A DNA stretch of 64,000 nucleotides from Mayfieldus profundus (GTDB taxonomy: Bacteria; Actinomycetota; Thermoleophilia; Solirubrobacterales; 70-9): the NCBI GenBank assembly GCA_038040325.1, contig JBBPIM010000006.1, forward strand, positions 26,886 to 90,885. Direction: 5' to 3'. Below, piece after piece: positions 34,903 to 41,652 of the stretch (position 1 is the first letter of the stretch; each line of letters opens with the position of its first letter). A program made the translations under genes and the position numbers. The notes below the pieces were generated by a model, which saw only the letters and a list, made by a program, of their open reading frames with translations, was not told the origin of the DNA and searched no databases.

Positions 34903-35148
34903 GTGAGACGCCTGCGGATCGCAATCGCCTTTGGCGCCGTGCCGGCCCTCCTGCTAGCGCTCGCCCCGGCCGCGATGGCCGACGACGGCGTCGGCCTCGC
35001 CGGCCGCGTCACCGACAAGCAGATAACCCTGTTCTGCTTCGGGGTTATCGCCTTCTTCCCGCTGCTGGTGATCACCCTCTCGATCATCCAGGGCAAGCTA
35101 GACGCCCGCAAAGATCGTCGCCGTTACGACCTCGAACGCCTGAGCTAG
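34903..35148 (+). CDS. Small exported or membrane protein
   Basis: The 81-residue protein starts with GTG (VRRLRIAIAFGAVPALLLAL). The first hydrophobic segment ends APAAMADDG, which looks like a signal peptide cleaved near residue 24. A second helix (LFCFGVIAFFPLLVITLSII) is followed by a charged tail (QGKLDARKDRRRYDLERLS). I do not recognise the family. An apparently leaderless promoter precedes it. Confidence 0.65.
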   Translation: MRRLRIAIAFGAVPALLLALAPAAMADDGVGLAGRVTDKQITLFCFGVIAFFPLLVITLSIIQGKLDARKDRRRYDLERLS

Positions 35149-35184
35149 GCGGCCAACGCCCCTTGCCCGCTGCGTGACGTGCGT

Positions 35185-35208
35185 CACGCTTAGTCAATGA
35201 CTGTAGAA
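35185..35208 (+). repeat. Left terminal inverted repeat
   Basis: This 24-base end reads CACGCTTAGTCAATGACTG followed by TAGAA. It matches the reverse complement of 38397-38420 except for A/G at the eighth base and A/T at the thirteenth. The 8-base target duplicate ACGTGCGT lies immediately outside (35177-35184). Confidence 0.75.
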
Positions 35209-35610
35209 ATGCGAAAACGCACAAACCACAAGCCTTGGCACGGAGGTCCCCCCGATCACGTGTATGACAGATTTCTGTCCGGACGGATCTTCAGGGTGGT
35301 GCTTGCCGCTTGCGACGGCGAAGTGCCCAACGGAGATGATCGGAGGCCCTGGTTGGTTGCCCCAGGAGCTACACCCCCAAAGAGAGGGACCGTTGCTGAT
35401 CCCTTGAAAGATGAGGCGGACCTAAGGGCGCTACCCCCGAACCAGGAAGCTGAGCGACTTGGCACAGCAGCGGGTCTAACAACCCGGTTGACAACTCAGC
35501 TACTTGGGACACCGCCGCAATTCACGAGGGAACACCCCGATCATCTGCTTTGGCTAGGTCCGCGACGTATCCTGAAGATGGACGTGGACGGATTCCTGTC
35601 TCCCATCTAG
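35197..35610 (+). CDS. Hypothetical protein in the transposon
   Basis: The 137-residue reading frame begins inside the left terminal repeat (ATG 35197; a second ATG at 35209 would give 133 residues). It is rich in Pro, Arg and charged residues (KPWHGGPPDHVYDRFL, LLWLGPRRILKMDVDGFL) with no signal peptide, helix repeats or motif I know. Codon use is less GC-biased than the chromosome around it. A hairpin follows the stop directly. Its location as the first gene at one end is typical of passenger genes. Confidence 0.5.
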   Translation: MTVEMRKRTNHKPWHGGPPDHVYDRFLSGRIFRVVLAACDGEVPNGDDRRPWLVAPGATPPKRGTVADPLKDEADLRALPPNQEAERLGTAAGLTTRLTTQLLGTPPQFTREHPDHLLWLGPRRILKMDVDGFLSPI

Positions 35611-35611
35611 A

Positions 35612-35632
35612 CGGTGTTGAGGAGTAACACCG
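35612..35632 (+). terminator. Hairpin after the hypothetical transposon gene
   Basis: CGGTGTT (35612-35618) pairs perfectly with AACACCG (35626-35632) around a seven-base loop, one base past the stop codon. There is no T-tract. The remaining bases to 35745 hold no gene. Confidence 0.5.
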
Positions 35633-35745
35633 CTATTTGCGAAGGAAAAACTTGGCCGAGCGAAAGCGACAGACACAGAAAACGCCGAAAGGTAAGGAAA
35701 TCCCGATCCCCACTCGACGGGAATTCCTCGATGTTGTGGAGCGCG

Positions 35746-35949
35746 TTAGCGGTGGGCGAGTAGGTCGTAAACGCCCTGCCGGGAAAGACCAGCCTCCCGA
35801 GCAATCTCGCTGAGGGAGACGCCCGCCTCTCTCGCAGCTTCGCAGTAGCGCCTTAGATCGTCAGTCGCCTTCTGTCGTGCCTCGGCTGCCTCGGCTCGCC
35901 GCTTCGCAGCTCGCCGGATGCCCTTGACTGCTGCCGTAGCGTCGCTCAT
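35746..35949 (-). CDS. Small helix-turn-helix protein
   Basis: The 67-residue protein has a long charged helix (KRRAEAAEARQKATDDLRRY) and a C-terminal helix-turn-helix, VSLSEIAREAGLSRQGVYDL, of the resolvase/MerR-like type. Its ATG overlaps the transposase stop as ATGA (35946-35949), so it is co-translated with the transposase. It may repress the transposase promoter, where strong palindromes are seen, or assist transposition. Confidence 0.7.
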   Translation of the reverse strand: MSDATAAVKGIRRAAKRRAEAAEARQKATDDLRRYCEAAREAGVSLSEIAREAGLSRQGVYDLLAHR

Positions 35950-36887
35950 TCGCCTGCCTTTCCCACAAGCTGGCGGAACATCGAGCGCGGGTTATGGCGC
36001 TCATTGTGGCGCCAGGCGTACTCGTCAAGATAGGACTGAAGCCACGTATCCGAGACATGCTTGTAAGCACCGCGCATCCCGGTCTTGAGGTTGCCAAAGA
36101 ACCCTTCGATGGTGTTCGTATGCACGTCGCCACGGACGTACAGGCCGGCTGAGTGATTGATAACCCGGTGGTCTAGGAACTCGCCTCTCAGCGGCTTATA
36201 CGCCTGCCAGTCGTCCGTGAAGATGAAGGCTGACGGATTGACGTGGGTTCGCACTTCTCTACTAAGCGCGGGACCGCGCCGCGAGGGGATGATGCGCAAG
36301 CGGACGCGCCCGCCGCGCTCGACCATCCCGAGAACGGTCGCCTTAGCTTCGCGGAAGGCGGCAACTTCCTTGTTGCCGTGCAGCTTGCGGCGGGGTTTCC
36401 CGCCCCAAGAGGTTTCGTCAATCTCCACGTCTCCGCCAAGCTGCTCGGCAGCCTCGTCGTTCATCAACTCGTTTCGGATCTTGTTGAGCATTCGCCACGC
36501 GGTTCGGTAGGAGACGCCTAGCTCGCGCTCTAGATGCTTCGCAGAGAGGCCCGTGCGGGTGCTGGCGACCAGATACATCGCGTAGTACCAAAGGTGCAGC
36601 GAGGTCGAGGACTTGGCGAAGATCGTCCCTGCGGTGGGATGGACGTGATGCCCGCAGCCGGTGCAGGTCCACGACTGGCGCCCCTGCTTCGTGGCGTACC
36701 GCTTGAACACGCGCTCCCGCTCGCACTTGGGGCAATCGGCATGCTCGCCGTCCTCGGAGTAGCGGATGCGCCACAGATGCTCTAGGCAGGCCGCATCATC
36801 GGGGAACTCGCGCATGAACTCGGTCAGCGAGAGCTGCGAGTCAGACGAGTTGGCCCTGATCGGATCGTGTCGGTTTGCGGGAGGCAT
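35946..36887 (-). CDS. IS1595-family (ISXO2-like) transposase
   Basis: The 313-residue protein has an N-terminal zinc ribbon (CPKCERERVFKRY and SWTCTGCGHHVHPTAGTIF), a helix-turn-helix (LSAKHLERELGVSYRTAWRM) and the ISXO2-like catalytic domain. That domain contains VEIDETSWGGKPRRK, FIFTDDWQAYKPL and HTNTIEGFFGNLKTGMRGAY, which supply the acidic/Asn catalytic residues. Length and motif order are intact, so it is probably active. ATG 36887 lies six bases after a TATCTT -10. Confidence 0.93.
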   Translation of the reverse strand: MPPANRHDPIRANSSDSQLSLTEFMREFPDDAACLEHLWRIRYSEDGEHADCPKCERERVFKRYATKQGRQSWTCTGCGHHVHPTAGTIFAKSSTSLHLWYYAMYLVASTRTGLSAKHLERELGVSYRTAWRMLNKIRNELMNDEAAEQLGGDVEIDETSWGGKPRRKLHGNKEVAAFREAKATVLGMVERGGRVRLRIIPSRRGPALSREVRTHVNPSAFIFTDDWQAYKPLRGEFLDHRVINHSAGLYVRGDVHTNTIEGFFGNLKTGMRGAYKHVSDTWLQSYLDEYAWRHNERHNPRSMFRQLVGKAGE

Positions 36888-36893
36888 GGTGTA

Positions 36894-36933
36894 AAGATAC
36901 TTGACAGATCGGACGTTGTCAAGTCAATTGACA
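36894..36933. promoter_or_regulatory. Operator-promoter of the transposase and antitoxin genes
   Basis: Toward the transposase the minus strand has TTGACA (36917-36922), a 17-base spacer and TATCTT (36894-36899). The region carries two inverted repeats: CTTGACA (36900-36906) with TGTCAAG (36917-36923), and the perfect palindrome GTCAATTGAC (36923-36932). They overlap the -35 and spacer, so a bound repressor would block transcription. Candidate repressors are the 67-residue HTH protein or the antitoxin complex. Confidence 0.6.
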
Positions 36934-36993
36934 GAAAGGCGGCGACTTGGCGCCTCAGTACCATCCCCGCTACTCGGTTAGGAAGGAGAGCAA

Positions 36994-37437
36994 ATGGCCT
37001 CTGTCCACGATGTAGCGGCCTACATTCTCAAGCAGCACCAGGGGGCGATGTCCACTTGGAAGCTTCAGAAGCTCGTCTATTACTCGCAGGCATGGCATCT
37101 GGCCTGGGATGAAGAACCCCTGTTCTCCGAGCCGATTGAGGCGTGGGCCAATGGACCAGTTGTAAGGAAGCTCTACAACGTTCATCGTGGTCGCTTCCAG
37201 ATCGGGACGTGGCCGAGGGGAAATGCGGACAAGCTGACGAAGGACGAGCGCGAGACGATTGACGCGGTGCTGAGCTTCTACGGCGATAAGACTGGGCATT
37301 GGCTCAGCGAGCTAACGCACTCTGAGCCACCGTGGCGTGAAGCGCGAAGGGGCTTGGACCGCCACCAGCGCGGGGAGCGGCGCATCAAGCGCGGCGATAT
37401 GGCCGACTACTACGGCCAGCTTGTTGTAACCGCTTAG
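36994..37437 (+). CDS. Panacea-domain (DUF4065/SocA-like) antitoxin
   Basis: The 147-residue protein shows the DUF4065 pattern: SVHDVAAYILKQHQG, then STWKLQKLVYYSQAWHLAWD (conserved K-L-Q-K-L-x-Y-Y-x-Q), EPIEAWANGPVVRKLYNVHR and GDKTGHWLSELTHSEPPWRE. This domain is the antitoxin in PanAT toxin-antitoxin pairs and in SocAB. ATG 36994 has AAGGAGAG before it. The next gene follows 13 bases later and is the expected toxin. Confidence 0.85.
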   Translation: MASVHDVAAYILKQHQGAMSTWKLQKLVYYSQAWHLAWDEEPLFSEPIEAWANGPVVRKLYNVHRGRFQIGTWPRGNADKLTKDERETIDAVLSFYGDKTGHWLSELTHSEPPWREARRGLDRHQRGERRIKRGDMADYYGQLVVTA

Positions 37438-37450
37438 TCTCTAGGCCGTC

Positions 37451-37903
37451 ATGGCGGCTAAACAGCCGCATCACGCGGCAAATCCGAAGGTCGTCAAGCA
37501 GCCTGCCCGGGGCGTTCCAGACCCCGATGACGTGGTGAAGGACAAGCCTATTTCCTGGGGCTTTTACTTCGTCGATCTCGGCGGCAAATGGAGTTGGCGA
37601 GACCTTGATCCCGAGCATGCCGAGGAACTTCACCGGGAATTGTCGGCTCTGGAGGGCAAGACCCTTCACGAACTTGGTCGCCAGAAGAAGGTCAAGGAAA
37701 TTCCCGTGGCCCATATGAGGCTGGCAGCGAGACAACGGCTGAAGCAGACAGGCCGTGAAGAGGCCGACACTCTCTACGAGCTTCGGCTGCCGCACAAGTG
37801 GCGCGTCTGGGGCCTTGTTGAGCAAGCCGTGTTCTACCTGCTCTGGTGGGACGAGTTCGAGACCGCGTGCGGTCATCCGCCTAAAGACGTGAAGCGTCAG
37901 TAG
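37451..37903 (+). CDS. Putative toxin paired with the Panacea antitoxin
   Basis: This 150-residue protein follows the antitoxin by 13 bases in the same direction. It has a Pro-rich start, then SWGFYFVDLGGKWSWRDLD, a basic helical middle (GRQKKVKEIPVAHMRLAARQ) and a C-terminal strand pair LYELRLPHKWRVWGLVEQAV then FYLLWWDEFETACGHPPK. The last part resembles the small beta-sheet of RelE-like or nucleic-acid-binding toxins. This is weak and I assign the role mainly from its position in the two-gene PanAT layout. Confidence 0.55.
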   Translation: MAAKQPHHAANPKVVKQPARGVPDPDDVVKDKPISWGFYFVDLGGKWSWRDLDPEHAEELHRELSALEGKTLHELGRQKKVKEIPVAHMRLAARQRLKQTGREEADTLYELRLPHKWRVWGLVEQAVFYLLWWDEFETACGHPPKDVKRQ

Positions 37904-37975
37904 GCCAAACCAAATTCGGGCAGCGGCCCCGACACCCTCAAGCGAATAGGCCGAGGATTTCGCCCCCTTGGCGGC

Positions 37976-38182
37976 TTACCGCTTTCGCTCTAGCTCCTCG
38001 ACGCGGTTTTCTAGCCGGTCGATCAGCTTGGCGAGTTCCTCGATGGCCTCCGTTAGCACCGTGGCCTGATCCGAAGGACCAGGCGCTCGCAGTCTCCCCA
38101 AGATGTTTCGGAACCCTCGTTTTGGCGGACATGTAGCCGACCCTAGCTTGTCGGGCCTACGACGCCCAACAGCTTGTCGCAC
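37976..38182 (-). CDS. Possible short coiled-coil protein
   Basis: The reading frame of 68 residues ends in a clear heptad helix (LTEAIEELAKLIDRLENRVE then ELERKR). The first 40 residues are low-confidence and overlap the zinc-ribbon gene by 40 bases, so the real start may be an in-frame TTG or GTG downstream. No function is recognised; I keep it because the coiled-coil segment is unlikely to arise by chance. Confidence 0.3.
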   Translation of the reverse strand: MRQAVGRRRPDKLGSATCPPKRGFRNILGRLRAPGPSDQATVLTEAIEELAKLIDRLENRVEELERKR

Positions 38183-38280
38183 TGGGCACAGATCAGCACT
38201 GTGACGTTCTGCGGCTCGGCATCAAGCGACGTGGTGTAGGTCGAAAGAGGCTGTTCGCAATGCGGGCACTTCGGTGGCAT
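38143..38280 (-). CDS. Small zinc-ribbon protein in the transposon
   Basis: The 45-residue protein MPPKCPHCEQPLSTYTTSLD... ends with LICAQCDKLLGVVGPTS, giving two C-x2-C knuckles as in rubredoxin-like or zinc-ribbon proteins. ATG 38280 is preceded by AAAGGAG at a good distance, which fixes the start against a longer frame. Similar tiny zinc ribbons occur beside mobile genes, but their role is unknown. Confidence 0.55.
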   Translation of the reverse strand: MPPKCPHCEQPLSTYTTSLDAEPQNVTVLICAQCDKLLGVVGPTS

Positions 38281-38396
38281 TGGCGCACTCCTTTGGTTGG
38301 GGAACCCATAGGGAATCAGGTGCCCTTTCGCCCCACGCCTGAGAATTGCGAAATCCCCGCATCTAGCGAACGTCTGGAGGCCCTGAAAATCCGTGC

Positions 38397-38420
38397 TTCT
38401 ACAGTCAATGACCAAGCGTG
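38397..38420 (-). repeat. Right terminal inverted repeat
   Basis: This is the mirror of 35185-35208. It ends GACCAAGCGTG, then the 8-base duplicate ACGTGCGT (38421-38428). Confidence 0.75.
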
Positions 38421-38433
38421 ACGTGCGTCACGC
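38416..38433. promoter_or_regulatory. Crp-like palindrome at the transposon edge, upstream of the M23 gene
   Basis: GCGTGACGTGCGTCACGC is a palindrome with the GTGA-N6-TCAC core of Crp/Fnr-family sites. It lies 123 bases upstream of the M23 peptidase start. An identical 18 bases lie at the other transposon edge (35172-35189). A related perfect site, TGTGA-N6-TCACA, lies upstream of the Rpf-like gene at 43109. The rest of 38434-38556 holds no gene; a GGAGG precedes the M23 start. Confidence 0.55.
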
Positions 38434-38556
38434 AAGTGAGGCCATCTACTGAATTTGGAGTAGTAGCCATCTCCACGCCCCCGACCAACCATCGAGCGGC
38501 AACGCTCGCGCGGGCGTCAGCAGCAAGCAGCACTGGCAGAGCAACAGGAGGTTTCG

Positions 38557-39102
38557 GTGAAGCTCCAACACAGGGCGGCCGCCCTGGCGGTCGCAATGAC
38601 AGCCACGCTTTCCGCGATTCCGTTCGCCGGCGGCTCCGCCCTGCCCGCGCCCGAGACCGCGCAGGCGTTCATCCCCGAGCATGTGCAGCGGCTCGTCTCC
38701 GGGCCCCGGTTCGTACTGCCGATGCGCGCCCACCCCAGCTACGGCGACGGGCTCGACTCCGGCCGCGGCCACGAGGGACAGGACATGTTCGCCCCGGCCG
38801 GCACGCCGCTGGTCGCGATCGGCGACGCGGTTGTGTTGGAGACCGGCAGCGACGGCGGGCGGGGAAACTACGTCTCGATCCACAGCGCCGCCACCGGGCG
38901 CACCTACAACTACTTCCACATGCTCGGTCCGGCGCTGGTCCGCGAGGGCCAGAAGGTTCGGGCAGGCCTGAAGCTGGGCGAACTGGGCTGCACCGGCTCG
39001 TGCTGGGGCGACCACCTGCACTTCGAGGTGCGCGAGGGGCGCGACCCCTACGGCCCGGTGATCGACCCGCTGCCGATCCTGAAGCGGCTCAGGCCAGCCT
39101 GA
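38557..39102 (+). CDS. Secreted M23 (LytM-type) peptidase
   Basis: The 181-residue protein starts with GTG at 38557 after AGGAGG. It has a signal peptide (AALAVAMTATLSAIPFAGGSA) and an M23 domain: SGRGHEGQDMFAPAGTPLVA (zinc His and Asp), VSIHSAATGRTYNYFHM and GDHLHFEVREGRDPYGPV (H-x-H zinc/catalytic pair). Members cut peptidoglycan cross-bridges or, when degenerate, activate amidases; here the zinc ligands are intact. Its promoter region begins at the transposon edge. Confidence 0.92.
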   Translation: MKLQHRAAALAVAMTATLSAIPFAGGSALPAPETAQAFIPEHVQRLVSGPRFVLPMRAHPSYGDGLDSGRGHEGQDMFAPAGTPLVAIGDAVVLETGSDGGRGNYVSIHSAATGRTYNYFHMLGPALVREGQKVRAGLKLGELGCTGSCWGDHLHFEVREGRDPYGPVIDPLPILKRLRPA

Positions 39103-39937
39103 AGCCGCTGAGAAGCCGCTTCTCGGTCTCGCCCTGTACCTCGGCGACGACCTCGACCCGCCCCTCCAGCGGGGTCCCGCGCAGCTTGGTCGCGAGCAGG
39201 TCGTCCACCTGGAAGATCCCAGCCGAGTTGTTCATCTCGATCTCGACGCGAACCGGCAGCTGCTCCCCGGCCGAGATGCGGATCTCGTCGATCGCCGCCG
39301 CGGAGATCGAGTGGATGCCCTCCTGGCCGGCCTCGATCGGCAGGCGGGAGCGGCCCTGTGCCATGTCGAGAGCGTCGGCGACCCGCACCACCCCCGCCTC
39401 CAGCGTGTAGGGGGCGCCGCGGCGGCGATGGCCGATGATCGCGTGCAGGATCTCGCTGGTCACCACACTGCGGGCAGGCTCCCTGTAGATGCCGTCGAGC
39501 AGCCGCTCGAGCGCCCCCTGCGCCAGAAACAGGCTGTAGGCCTCGTGGTCGGCGCGGTGGATCGACATCCCGATGTCATGTAGAAGCGCCCCGCCCGCCA
39601 CCACCACCTCGGCGTCGCGCTGGCCCATGCCATGGTCGGAGACCATCGCCGGCTCGTCGCCCGCCTTGGCCAGCAGGCGAAGCAGCCGCAGGGCGACGTT
39701 GAGCACCACCTGCACGTGGACCCAGGAGTGGTCTGACATGCCGAGACGCTCGGCGTGGATCTGCGCCATGTACCACCAGGCCCGCACCTGCTCGTCGGAG
39801 TTGACGGCCTCGAGGAAATCCTCGAGCTTGCGGTTGCCGCGGGTCGGGACCCGCACCCGCGCCTCCTCGACAGCCTCGGCCGGCGGCTTGCGTGGCGGAC
39901 CGCCCGCCTGCGGAGCGGGTACCTGCTCCTCGCTCAT
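39089..39937 (-). CDS. HD-domain phosphohydrolase
   Basis: The 282-residue protein has a HD domain with SDHSWVHVQVVLNVALRLLR (first His), GGALLHDIGMSIHRADHEAY (HD pair) and a later IIGHRRRG and RVADALDMAQGR, all metal ligands of HD hydrolases. The C-terminal 100 residues are strand-rich (PVRVEIEMNNSAGIFQVDDL). Its ATG overlaps the ppx2 stop as ATGA. E. coli-type Ppx carries an HD-like domain in cis; here it is a separate, coupled gene. Its 3' end overlaps that of the M23 gene by 14 bases. Confidence 0.85.
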   Translation of the reverse strand: MSEEQVPAPQAGGPPRKPPAEAVEEARVRVPTRGNRKLEDFLEAVNSDEQVRAWWYMAQIHAERLGMSDHSWVHVQVVLNVALRLLRLLAKAGDEPAMVSDHGMGQRDAEVVVAGGALLHDIGMSIHRADHEAYSLFLAQGALERLLDGIYREPARSVVTSEILHAIIGHRRRGAPYTLEAGVVRVADALDMAQGRSRLPIEAGQEGIHSISAAAIDEIRISAGEQLPVRVEIEMNNSAGIFQVDDLLATKLRGTPLEGRVEVVAEVQGETEKRLLSGFRLA

Positions 39938-40812
39938 GAACCGCTCCCCGCGCCCGCCAGCTCCCTGGCGCGGGCCAGAGCCAGCCCCTCCCGCATCCCA
40001 CCGCGGGCGATGCGCAGCTCAGTGTCGAGCCGCTTACCTATCGATTCCAGGATCAGCAGCGCGGCCGGAACCAGGCGCACCCGCTCCGGTGCCAGGTCCA
40101 GCTCCCGGGCCACGTCGGCGGACGGCGAGGCCAGCAGCCTGCGCAGAGTGCGCTCGACGGTGACCCGGTCCAGGGTCTCGCCGCAAAGACGCCGCAGCGA
40201 GGCAGCGCCCCCGCTCACCGCGAGCGCTGACTCGCAGCCGGGCGGATCGAGGCCGTCGAGCATGGACCCGGCCAGCGACCGCCCGTGCATCATCTGCTCG
40301 TCGCTCGGCGGGTCCGAAGTCAACGCCTCCTCGGTCAGCAGCCGCGAGCCCAGCGCCCGGGACGCCCACCACGACGGCGCCTCGCCGACGCTACCGACAG
40401 CGAGCTCGGTGGAACCGCCGCCGACGTCCGCCACCGCCACCGCCCCGGCCACCTGCACGCTCGCGGTCGCACCGAGGAAGGCCAGCTCGGCCTCCTCACG
40501 CTCGCTCAGCACGCGAGGCTCGCCGGCTCCGGCGCGGCTGCAGGCAAGCTGCAGCTCCTCGTCCACCCCCGCCGCTCGCAGCGCGGCGGTGCCGGCAACG
40601 AGCAGCTCTTCGGCGCCCGCGTCGCGAGCGTGCCGGGCCTCGGACTCGATCAGTGAGGCGAGTTGCGCCGACGAAGCGGGACCCTCGGACCCCGGCGCTG
40701 CGAAGTGGCGGCGCTCGACCAGCGGCCGCAGCTGCCCCTGCTCCACCTCGACGACCAGCAGCCGTGTCGTGTTGGTGCCGATGTCGATCACCGCGATGAC
40801 CACTGCGGCCAT
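39934..40812 (-). CDS. Second Ppx/GppA-family phosphatase
   Basis: The 292-residue ASKHA enzyme starts at ATG 40812 (MAAVVIAVIDIGTNTTRLLVVE). The second phosphate loop is VAVADVGGGSTELAVG. It is short, like the copy at 23221, and lacks its own HD region, which is supplied by the coupled downstream gene. It may act on (p)ppGpp or polyphosphate. The two paralogs in one window may divide these roles. Confidence 0.9.
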   Translation of the reverse strand: MAAVVIAVIDIGTNTTRLLVVEVEQGQLRPLVERRHFAAPGSEGPASSAQLASLIESEARHARDAGAEELLVAGTAALRAAGVDEELQLACSRAGAGEPRVLSEREEAELAFLGATASVQVAGAVAVADVGGGSTELAVGSVGEAPSWWASRALGSRLLTEEALTSDPPSDEQMMHGRSLAGSMLDGLDPPGCESALAVSGGAASLRRLCGETLDRVTVERTLRRLLASPSADVARELDLAPERVRLVPAALLILESIGKRLDTELRIARGGMREGLALARARELAGAGSGS

Positions 40813-40909
40813 CCTCTCAGATGCGAAGCGACGCTCCGAAACGCGTGGTTTTGCCGCCGCCGCCGGGTCTACTGTGCGCCTCGAAATCGCTGCCGGAACC
40901 CAGCTCGGC

Positions 40910-41110
40910 ATGTCGACCTGCCCCAACACCGGACTCTCGATTCCTGAATGCGCCTGTGCACACTGCCTGCGGCGGCAGCTGGAGGAGTTCGCGCCGGAGC
41001 TGATGCGGGTGCGGCGCACCCGCCCCCACGATCCGCTGCGGATCGAGGAGGTGCGCTCCCAAAACGTCCTGCCGCCGGTCTCCGAGCGCCTCAAGCGTCC
41101 GCGCCTCTAG
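40910..41110 (+). CDS. Small cysteine-rich protein
   Basis: The 66-residue protein begins MSTCPNTGLSIPECACAHC and has four cysteines in a compact C-x9-C-x1-C-x2-C cluster, a likely metal site. A basic helical part follows (RRQLEEFAPELMRVRRTRPH) and the end is RPRL. A GTG 12 codons earlier (40874), just after TACTGT, could be a leaderless start. No other gene competes for this region. The family is unknown. Confidence 0.5.
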   Translation: MSTCPNTGLSIPECACAHCLRRQLEEFAPELMRVRRTRPHDPLRIEEVRSQNVLPPVSERLKRPRL

Positions 41111-41117
41111 CGCTGTC

Positions 41118-41579
41118 TCACTCTCCGATCACCTTGATCACCAGGCGCTTCGGCCGGCGCCCGTCGAACTCGGCGTAGAAGACCTGCTGCCAGGGGCCGA
41201 GGTCGAGCTTGCCCCCGGTGACCGGCAGAATCGCCTGATGGTGCACGAGCAGGTTCTTCAGGTGGGCGTCGCCGTTGTCCTCACCGCCGCGGTGGTGCCT
41301 GTAGTCGCCACCCTCGGGCAGCAGCTGCTCGGCGACGTCGTTCGAGGGCTCCTTCCAGCTCGGTGGCGCGAGCTTGTCCAGCCACTCCAGCGCGTCCTCT
41401 TGGATCCCGGGCTCGTCATCGTTGACCCAGACGCCGGCGGTGATGTGCATCGCCGAGACCAGCACCATCCCCTCCGTAACGCCGGCGCCGTCGACCGCGG
41501 ACTGCACGTCCTCGGTGATACGGATCCACTCGCGGCGCTGCTCTGTGGTGAAGGTCCTGTAGACGGTGTTCGACTTCAT
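41118..41579 (-). CDS. yjbQ: YjbQ/UPF0047 family protein
   Basis: The 153-residue protein has the UPF0047 pattern: GMVLVSAMHITAGVWVNDDE, YRHHRGGEDNGDAHLKNLL and LDLGPWQQVFYAEFDG, with clustered His residues. Family members have weak thiamine-phosphate synthase-like activity and a metal site; the physiological role is unclear. ATG 41579 is used since the longer frame runs into the divergent crotonase gene. Confidence 0.92.
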   Translation of the reverse strand: MKSNTVYRTFTTEQRREWIRITEDVQSAVDGAGVTEGMVLVSAMHITAGVWVNDDEPGIQEDALEWLDKLAPPSWKEPSNDVAEQLLPEGGDYRHHRGGEDNGDAHLKNLLVHHQAILPVTGGKLDLGPWQQVFYAEFDGRRPKRLVIKVIGE

Positions 41580-41652
41580 TGGGCGCTCCAATCCGTTTGG
41601 TTGCTCGGGGTTGGGCCCGAAGCCCGAGCGACGAGCAACTAGCATCGAATCT

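Larger units (their letters stand above)
35185..38420. mobile_element. IS1595-type transposon with toxin-antitoxin passenger genes
   Basis: The 3,236-base segment has matching inverted ends: CACGCTTAGTCAATGACTG (35185-35203, continuing TAGAA to 35208) and its near-complement at 38397-38420 with 2 mismatches in 24. It is flanked by an 8-base direct repeat ACGTGCGT (35177-35184 and 38421-38428), the duplication size known for the IS1595 family. It holds an ISXO2-like transposase, an HTH protein, a hypothetical gene, a Panacea antitoxin with its probable toxin, and small zinc-ribbon and coiled-coil ORFs. Base composition is clearly less GC-rich than both sides. It lies between the gene at 34903 and the M23 peptidase. 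Confidence 0.8.

Noticed and set aside
35172..35189. 18-base target duplication for the transposon
   Set aside because: The identical 18 bases fit better as an 8-base duplication (ACGTGCGT) plus 5 bases of palindromic flank and transposon tip on each side, which agrees with the IS1595 family.
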